Source: JANLSE01 sp031362265 (GTDB taxonomy: Bacteria > Chloroflexota > Chloroflexia > Chloroflexales > Roseiflexaceae). Taken from it: 64,000 nucleotides of DNA. The number at the start of each line of letters is the position of its first letter. The stretch's first letter is position 1. The DNA lies in assembly GCA_031362265.1 (NCBI GenBank), contig JANLSE010000290.1, positions 1 through 64,000 on the forward strand, written 5' to 3'. The position numbers and the translations under genes were made by a program. A model generated the notes under the pieces. That model was not told where the DNA came from and did not search any database. It saw nothing but the letters and a program-made list of their open reading frames with translations. This document shows, one piece after another, positions 59,282-64,000 of the stretch.

Positions 59282-60618
59282 GCGAGGTCCGAACCATTGG
59301 CCTCCGGCTGCTTCTTGCCCTGGTGCTTTCATTCGCGCTATGGGTGTTTGTCTCCTATACACAGAATCCGGATCGGCGCGCACGTTTTGACACAGTTCCG
59401 GTTGAGGTTGATGGCCTGGGTGCCGGGCTGGTGCTTGTCGATAGCAATGGCCTACCACGCACCACGCGCCCATCAGTTAGTGTTACCGTGGAGGCAGCGG
59501 CCGATGAATTACAGAATGTAGGCCAGCCAGATCTACGCGCCTTTCAGGATGTAACCGACCTTACGGCTGGGCAATATGTGATCGATGTTCAGGTTGAGAC
59601 AACCCGTACCGATCGTCTGCGCCTCAAGTTTGCGACCGATCCGTTCCGGTTGCCGCTGCGGATTGAGCAGGCGATCACCCGTACCGTCGGGCTAACAGTT
59701 ACGGTCAGTGGCATCGTTCCGTTCAGCTTTGAAGCCCTAGAAGCGAATGCAACCGCCCGTAGCCAAACGATTCGGGAGGTGTCGGTTACTGGCCCGCAGA
59801 ATCGTGTTGAGCGAGTGGTTGGTGCGCGTGCTCTTGCGGATATTGATCGGCTGACATCAACCTATAATTCGCCCCGCACGTTGGAGGCGGTTGATGCCGA
59901 TGGTAAGGTTGTTGATGGCGTGTCGATCGACCCTCCACAAGTATTGGTGCAGATCCCGATTGTTTCGAGTGTTGGCGTGAAGCGTGTGCCGATTGTCCCT
60001 GCGTTATCTGGTGAGCCCGCCAGTGGGTATGTTGTTGCTGGGGTTGCAGTTGAACCGCAACTCGCGACTCTGACGGGTAGTTCCGGACCGCTCGATGGCG
60101 TGCAGAATATTACGACTGCTCCTGTATCGGTGGATGGGGCAACGCGTACATTTACACGTACTGTAGCGCTCCAGGAACCAGAACGTGCCAGATTACGCTT
60201 CGGCGAGCCAACCACCGCAGTTGTGACGGTTCGGATTACACAGCTTGATCGACCATTTCAGGTGACTCTGCCAGTGACGGTTCAGGCGATTGATATTGAG
60301 GGCGGCTTGCTTGTTTCCTTAAGCCCAGCAGCTATACCATTTACCTTACAAGGGCGATCAACAAATTTGGGGAAGCTGGATGCTACTACACTGATTGCAA
60401 CTGTTAGCTTACGCGGGCTAGGTCCAGGGGTGTATTTGATTACACCACAGATCAAATTGCCAGATGGAATTACACTTGCGATACCACCACCACAATTAAC
60501 AGTGACATTGCGGGCGATACCAACAGCCACACCACCAACAACACCAACGACACCCCAGGAAGGTACACCCACGCTTGAACCAACAGGAACTGTTGTACCA
60601 ACAACGGCGATACCATAG
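59278..60618 (+). CDS. cdaR: CdaA regulatory protein CdaR (YbbR domains)
   Basis: 446 aa. One N-terminal transmembrane helix (~8-27) and several YbbR repeats outside the membrane. Each is a ~80-residue beta unit with segments such as PVEVDGLGAGLVLVDSNGLPRTTRPSVSVTVEA and REVSVTGPQNRVERV. The tail is Thr/Pro-rich. CdaR binds CdaA and adjusts its cyclase activity. It is translationally coupled to cdaA. Confidence 0.9.
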   Translation: MSEVRTIGLRLLLALVLSFALWVFVSYTQNPDRRARFDTVPVEVDGLGAGLVLVDSNGLPRTTRPSVSVTVEAAADELQNVGQPDLRAFQDVTDLTAGQYVIDVQVETTRTDRLRLKFATDPFRLPLRIEQAITRTVGLTVTVSGIVPFSFEALEANATARSQTIREVSVTGPQNRVERVVGARALADIDRLTSTYNSPRTLEAVDADGKVVDGVSIDPPQVLVQIPIVSSVGVKRVPIVPALSGEPASGYVVAGVAVEPQLATLTGSSGPLDGVQNITTAPVSVDGATRTFTRTVALQEPERARLRFGEPTTAVVTVRITQLDRPFQVTLPVTVQAIDIEGGLLVSLSPAAIPFTLQGRSTNLGKLDATTLIATVSLRGLGPGVYLITPQIKLPDGITLAIPPPQLTVTLRAIPTATPPTTPTTPQEGTPTLEPTGTVVPTTAIP

Positions 60619-60619
60619 C

Positions 60620-60662
60620 GCAAAACGTACAGCGCATAACGCATAACGCATAACGCAAAATC
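60620..60662. repeat. (GCATAAC)n short array before gatC
   Basis: Three to four GCATAAC units at 60630-60656, the same family as the array at 42410-42487, ending 12 bp before the gatC ribosome-binding site. Confidence 0.8.
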
Positions 60663-60683
60663 GTTTAAGGAGGAGAACTAATA

Positions 60684-60977
60684 ATGGCTTTGACACTCGC
60701 CGAAACAGAGCATGTCGCCCGCTTGGCACGTATGCGGCTGGCGCCAGAGGAATTAGAGAAAATGCGCGCACAGCTCTCGAATATTTTGGAGTATATCGAG
60801 ATGTTACAGGAGCTAGATGTAAGCGAGGTTCCGCCCACCGCTCAGGTGACTGAGTTGACGAATGTGCTTCGTACCGATGAAGTGCAGGAATCACTGAATC
60901 GGGGAGATGCCTTAGCTAATGCGCCGGTTCAAGCTGAAGGAATGTTTCGGGTGAAAGCAATTTTTGAAGAGGAATAG
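60684..60977 (+). CDS. gatC: Asp/Glu-tRNA(Asn/Gln) amidotransferase subunit C
   Basis: 97 aa. Small subunit of GatCAB, which amidates mischarged Glu-tRNA-Gln (and Asp-tRNA-Asn). Typical N-terminus (LAETEHVARLARMRLAPEELEKMRAQLSNILEYIEMLQELD) and C-terminal RTDEVQESLNRGDALANAP...GMFRVKAI. AAGGAGGAG precedes the ATG. gatA and gatB are not in the window, so the subunits are dispersed. Since asnS is present, Gln-tRNA synthesis is the likely need. Confidence 0.95.
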   Translation: MALTLAETEHVARLARMRLAPEELEKMRAQLSNILEYIEMLQELDVSEVPPTAQVTELTNVLRTDEVQESLNRGDALANAPVQAEGMFRVKAIFEEE

Positions 60978-60987
60978 CCCTACCTGT

Positions 60988-62106
60988 TCATCGGGATTTG
61001 CCAGTACGCGCGAGTACTGCAACTGCCTCACGTAAATTGGAATATGTGGGGATATTGTCGAGGCGCGCTCCAAGGGCGACAAGGGTTTGTGCTACTTCGG
61101 GGCGAACCCCTACTAGTAGAGCCTCTGCGCCAAGTAAGCGTACCGCGCTTGCTGTGCGTAAGAGAATTTGAGCAACCTGAGTATCAACCAGTGGCACACC
61201 AGTGATATCGAAGATAACATGCCGTGTGCGCTGTTGCTCTACTTGCGACAGGATATTCTGTTCAAATGCAACTGCGCGCTCATCATCAATTGCGCCAACT
61301 AATGGCGCAACAAGTACACCTGGCAAAACCGGCAGCACTGGGGAACTCATATCGCGGACGAGATTCCGGTTTTCCTGCAATTGAGCCAAGGTACGTGCGA
61401 GCTGTTCCTCGCGTTTTTCACCTTGAATAAGCGCGCTTTGGAGCGATACAGTGCGTTCACTAACCACCAATTCAAGCGAGTCGCGTAGTGCCTCTAGCTC
61501 ACGCTCACGCGCTCTGGTAGCGGACAATGCGTGTTGCAGCGAAGCCCCGAATCGGTCGAGTACAACACCCAGCACTATGAGTATAAACGTGGCCGAGCCA
61601 AAAACCCCGATAGGGTGCATCTCTTCTATATGCAAAAAACCAGCCCACTGCGGAATAAGAGTTTCGATAGCTGCTACCGCTCCGATTGCCACTATGCAGA
61701 GCCCAAGCGTGGCAATTAGGCCATTACGCCCGATAAGCAGCCCACCCAATACAATAGGGATGGTAAAGCTCAACAGAATAGTCTCGCTGCGTTCTAGCCC
61801 AGCAGCAAGCGTCGAGACTCCGATTGCCAAAATCAGGCTACCACAGATTGCATAGACGGCCAGCACAAAGTTCCCGCGGCGGAGAAGTACAAGTGCTACG
61901 GTTGTACATATTATTAGCAGTGGGTAGATCGTTAGAGGTAGCAGCAGATCGCCTGGAGCCACGCTTGTTACAAGTGAAACTGGCATACCCATCAGGCTGG
62001 ATGCGATAATAATCAGCAAGATGATTTGTAGCAAACCTGCTTGGTAATGCTCAAGCGGATCAGAAAATGCAATGTCATCAAGCCAGGTGCGAAACTTAGC
62101 CCACAC
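60988..62106 (-). CDS. Multi-pass membrane protein with STAS (RsbR-like) domain
   Basis: 372 aa. Six hydrophobic helices (~24-190), a coiled-coil segment with RERELEALRDSLELVVSERTVSLQSALIQGEKREEQLARTLAQLQEN (~200-250), and a C-terminal STAS domain (~258-365): PVLPGVLVAPLVGAID, HVIFDITGVPLVDTQVAQILLRTASAVRLLGAEALLVGVRPEVAQTLVALGA. The DITGV and DTQ Thr residues match the phosphorylation sites of RsbR-type stressosome proteins. It could be a membrane-bound stress sensor feeding a sigma-factor or phosphatase switch. The start is GTG at 62106 with AGGG. No RsbS or RsbT is nearby. Confidence 0.85.
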   Translation of the reverse strand: MWAKFRTWLDDIAFSDPLEHYQAGLLQIILLIIIASSLMGMPVSLVTSVAPGDLLLPLTIYPLLIICTTVALVLLRRGNFVLAVYAICGSLILAIGVSTLAAGLERSETILLSFTIPIVLGGLLIGRNGLIATLGLCIVAIGAVAAIETLIPQWAGFLHIEEMHPIGVFGSATFILIVLGVVLDRFGASLQHALSATRARERELEALRDSLELVVSERTVSLQSALIQGEKREEQLARTLAQLQENRNLVRDMSSPVLPVLPGVLVAPLVGAIDDERAVAFEQNILSQVEQQRTRHVIFDITGVPLVDTQVAQILLRTASAVRLLGAEALLVGVRPEVAQTLVALGARLDNIPTYSNLREAVAVLARTGKSR

Positions 62107-62125
62107 AATACACCCTATATACTAT

Positions 62126-62151
62126 GCTGGTTGGCGTTTTAGCCAACCAGC
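62126..62151 (-). other. 10-bp perfect hairpin in aldehyde dehydrogenase/STAS spacer
   Basis: GCTGGTTGGC (62126-62135) and GCCAACCAGC (62142-62151) with a 6-nt loop, 20 bp before the STAS start. It lacks a U-tract on the minus strand. Either the 3' end of the aldehyde dehydrogenase transcript or a leader hairpin. Confidence 0.5.
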
Positions 62152-62234
62152 TGACTACTCTGTATTTCAGTATAGTCGATTCAGTTGTGTCAAATTGTAT
62201 CAACTTAGCATCGAACGAATACTACGACTGAATC

Positions 62235-63692
62235 CTACTGTCCATCGATATAGACCGTCTTCACCTTGGTGAAGAACTCAATTGCGCCATTGCCCATTTC
62301 GCGGAACATGCCCGAGCCGCTCTGCTTGAATCCGCCGAATGGTGCCTGGATCGATGCGCCAACCGTACCCTGATTGACCTTGATCATCCCAGCCTCAGCG
62401 CGCTCGGCGAAGCGAATCGCGCGGCGTAGGTCGTTTGTGACAATCCCTGCCGTTAGGCCGTAGGCGACATTATTGGCAATCGTAAAGGCCTCATCAAGAT
62501 CAGCAGCCTCGATTACCCCGACAACCGGTCCGAAGACCTCTTCCTGAGCGATACGCATATCGGGCCGCACGCCGCCAAGAACGGTTGGTTGCACAAAATG
62601 GCCACGCTGATGCTCTGACCCGTTTGGAGTACTTCCCCCTGCAAGAACCTGTGCTCCCTCACCGCGGGCGATCTCAACATATTCCAGATCGGTTTTGCGC
62701 TGGCCTGCACTCACCGCTGGGCCCATCTGCATGCCATCTGTCAGCCCAGGGCCAACCTTAAGCGCTTGGGCTGCTGCTGTCAGTTTCTCGGTAAACTCAC
62801 GTGCAACCGCAGATTCGACAATCACGCGACTGCATGCTGTGCAAGCTTGGCCGGTTAGGGCAAACCCGCTGGCAGAGACAATCGTTACCGCTTTGTTGAG
62901 ATCGGCGTCTGCCGCAACAATAATTGGGTTCTTGCCACCCATCTCTAGGTGGGTACGTGTGATGCGCGGAGCCGTTTTCTGATAGAGTGCATGGCCAACC
63001 GCATACGATCCGGTGAACGAAACAGCCTCAATGCGCTTGTCGGTCACCAGGGTATCGCCAATCGAGCTACCACCACCGGTCACAATATTCAGGACACCCT
63101 TGGGTAAACCAGCCTGCTGAAAGAGTTGAACAAGCCGGATCGCAAGAATAGGAGTAGCGGAGGCAGGCTTGAACACTACTGTATTACCGCTGATCAGGGC
63201 TGGTGCAATCTTCCAAACTGGAATAGAGAGCGGGAAGTTCCAGGGTGTGATGATTGCACAAACGCCAACCGGTACACGGAGGCTATAGAGCAAGGTATTT
63301 GGGGTGTCGGCGGGAAGCATATCGCCACCAAGACGATGCCCTTCACCAGCAAAGTAGCGTAGCAAATCGACGGAACGAGTGACTTCGCGGCCTGCCTCAG
63401 CACGAGTCTTGCCTTCTTCGCGTGTGAGATCCTCAGCCCACGAAGCCGCCTCGCTCTCGAGGATATGTGCCGCGCGATACAGAATCTTGCCACGATCTGG
63501 GCCAATCATGCCAGCCCATGAGCCAAACGCTGTGTGGGCTGCGTCGATTGCCGCCGTCACATCGACCGGTGTTGAGGCTGGCACCATGCCCAGCACCTGA
63601 TCTGTATCGGCTGGGTTGCGTACCTCGATCCAGTTCGCGCTCACCGATGGTACTTCTTCGCCACCAATAATGTTATGGAAATGGGTTGTCAT
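62235..63692 (-). CDS. Aldehyde dehydrogenase family protein
   Basis: 485 aa NAD(P)-dependent aldehyde dehydrogenase. Motifs: TPWNFPLSIPVWKIAPALISGNTVVFKPA (cofactor), VSFTGSYAVGHALYQ, LEMGGKNP (general-base Glu ~250), GQACTAC with nucleophile C284, EEVFGPVVGV and PFGGFKQSGSG. The N-terminus (HNIIGGEEVP) and overall pattern fit the succinate semialdehyde / 2-oxoglutarate semialdehyde group, but the substrate is not certain. The ATG at 63692 has AAAGG; the longer frame is repeat-encoded (LFHCFIVS-like). Confidence 0.93.
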   Translation of the reverse strand: MTTHFHNIIGGEEVPSVSANWIEVRNPADTDQVLGMVPASTPVDVTAAIDAAHTAFGSWAGMIGPDRGKILYRAAHILESEAASWAEDLTREEGKTRAEAGREVTRSVDLLRYFAGEGHRLGGDMLPADTPNTLLYSLRVPVGVCAIITPWNFPLSIPVWKIAPALISGNTVVFKPASATPILAIRLVQLFQQAGLPKGVLNIVTGGGSSIGDTLVTDKRIEAVSFTGSYAVGHALYQKTAPRITRTHLEMGGKNPIIVAADADLNKAVTIVSASGFALTGQACTACSRVIVESAVAREFTEKLTAAAQALKVGPGLTDGMQMGPAVSAGQRKTDLEYVEIARGEGAQVLAGGSTPNGSEHQRGHFVQPTVLGGVRPDMRIAQEEVFGPVVGVIEAADLDEAFTIANNVAYGLTAGIVTNDLRRAIRFAERAEAGMIKVNQGTVGASIQAPFGGFKQSGSGMFREMGNGAIEFFTKVKTVYIDGQ

Positions 63693-63700
63693 TGAAAGGC

Positions 63701-63905
63701 CTTTCTTAAGTATTGAAGCAATGAAGCAATGAAGCATTGGAGCATTGGAGCAGGGTACCCTCTGGGTGAAGCATTGGAGCAATGAAGCAATGAAACAATG
63801 AAACAATGAAACAATGAAACAATGAAACAGTTCGACACTTCGCAAAATAGACATGGGCGTTTCGAATAAACTGCTTCCCAGCTTCAATGTTTCGATGTTT
63901 CATTG
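63701..63905. repeat. Composite repeat region upstream of aldehyde dehydrogenase
   Basis: GAAGCAAT and GGAGCATT units (63713-63750), GGGTACCCTCTGGGTG module (63753-63768), (GAAACAAT)n with about five units (63788-63828), then after a ~45-bp unique stretch CTTCAATG/TTTCGATG/TTTCATTG units, the complement of the left half (63873-63908). Confidence 0.85.
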
Positions 63906-63998
63906 CTTCTCCCATACGATCAACGCTGCTTGGTTTCCGAGATACCCAGCTTCTAGGTAGTTATCGAGAATCCCATGAACTACGAAGCCACTACGCAG
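63900..63998 (-). CDS. 3' end of a reading frame cut by the window edge
   Basis: 32 codons open to the right edge end with a TGA that lies inside the repeat region. The text (LRSGFVVHGILDNYLEAGYLG then NQAALIVWEKQ) is protein-like. It loosely recalls the N-terminal segment of acetyl-CoA-synthetase-like enzymes (LDxxL....AALIxE), which would make it a fragment broken by repeat DNA. Equally it may be the true C-terminus of an unrelated gene. Confidence 0.35.
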   Translation of the reverse strand: MRSGFVVHGILDNYLEAGYLGNQAALIVWEKQ

Positions 63999-64000
63999 CT

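Noticed and set aside
63693..63887. N-terminal extension of aldehyde dehydrogenase (LFHCFIVS-type)
   Set aside because: Repeat-encoded; the normal start is at 63692 with AAAGG.
6..64000. tRNA, rRNA, tmRNA, integrase, transposase or attachment sites
   Set aside because: No cloverleaf, rRNA segment or recombinase motif was recognised on reading the spacers and translations; I cannot run a covariance search.

Overview
The window looks like chromosomal DNA of a free-living bacterium of the phylum Chloroflexota, probably class Chloroflexia. This is an inference, not a demonstrated assignment. The pointers are: moderate GC; a mix of gram-positive-like functions (DnaD/DnaI-type helicase loading, CdaA/CdaR, Rex, RsbR-like STAS, PadR); a short one-core EF-Ts; a Tat-exported ferritin-like protein; an E1o/E2 2-oxoglutarate dehydrogenase pair; a large CHAT-domain protein; and intergenic spacers full of short tandem repeats. 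There are no phage genes, transposases, CRISPR arrays, rRNAs or tRNAs that I can recognise.

Layout. 0-8 kb: AlkX/YcaQ-like glycosylase, FmdB zinc ribbon, then a co-directional run cysE-cysS-prmA-rsmE and an S41 protease. 8-12.5 kb: modB-modA facing a Tat-exported ferritin-like gene across overlapping face-to-face promoters, a PadR regulator behind a strong operator-like palindrome, and a RibD_C/DHFR-fold protein. 12.7-16.7 kb: secreted GH13 amylase/pullulanase and acyl-CoA dehydrogenase. 16.9-23.6 kb: ruvA, an unknown membrane protein, a VOC protein, an acyl-CoA ligase, argS and a NagD-type HAD phosphatase. 23.8-28.2 kb: the translation/lipid operon rpsB-tsf-pyrH-frr-uppS-cdsA on the minus strand. 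28.4-31 kb: SH3 membrane protein, MFS transporter, CrcB. 31-36.3 kb: sucA-sucB-folD. 36.5-43.9 kb: methyltransferase, a small unknown, udk, membrane protein, asnS, a beta-hydroxyacid dehydrogenase, rex, a VOC protein and a sugar-phosphate isomerase-like protein. 44-47 kb: a CHAT protease fused through one membrane segment to a degenerate amidase domain and a TolB-like propeller. 47-54.9 kb: CoA-binding protein, Ca2+/H+ exchanger with LysR, uvsE with a coupled unknown gene, response regulator, O-antigen-ligase-like protein, DnaD-like and DnaI-like loaders. 55-64 kb: giant TPR protein, cdaA-cdaR, gatC, membrane STAS protein, aldehyde dehydrogenase, and the 3' end of one more reading frame at the right edge.

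Two things stand out. First, the CHAT protein (44088-47054) has the plan of a transmembrane peptidoglycan-sensing caspase-like protease: the cytoplasmic His/Cys dyad is intact, while the extracytoplasmic amidase fold has lost its zinc ligands. Second, at least sixteen gene spacers are built from short tandem units (7-9 nt) of a few families, often present in both orientations so that the spacer RNA can fold on itself. One 40-nt block occurs as an identical inverted copy 34 kb away, and one palindromic element has apparently been absorbed into the coding sequence of the SucB linker.

Most promoter calls are sigma70-like -35/-10 matches read by eye. Start codons were moved from the longest frame to the ATG/GTG/TTG with a Shine-Dalgarno sequence wherever the longer frame ran through repeat DNA.
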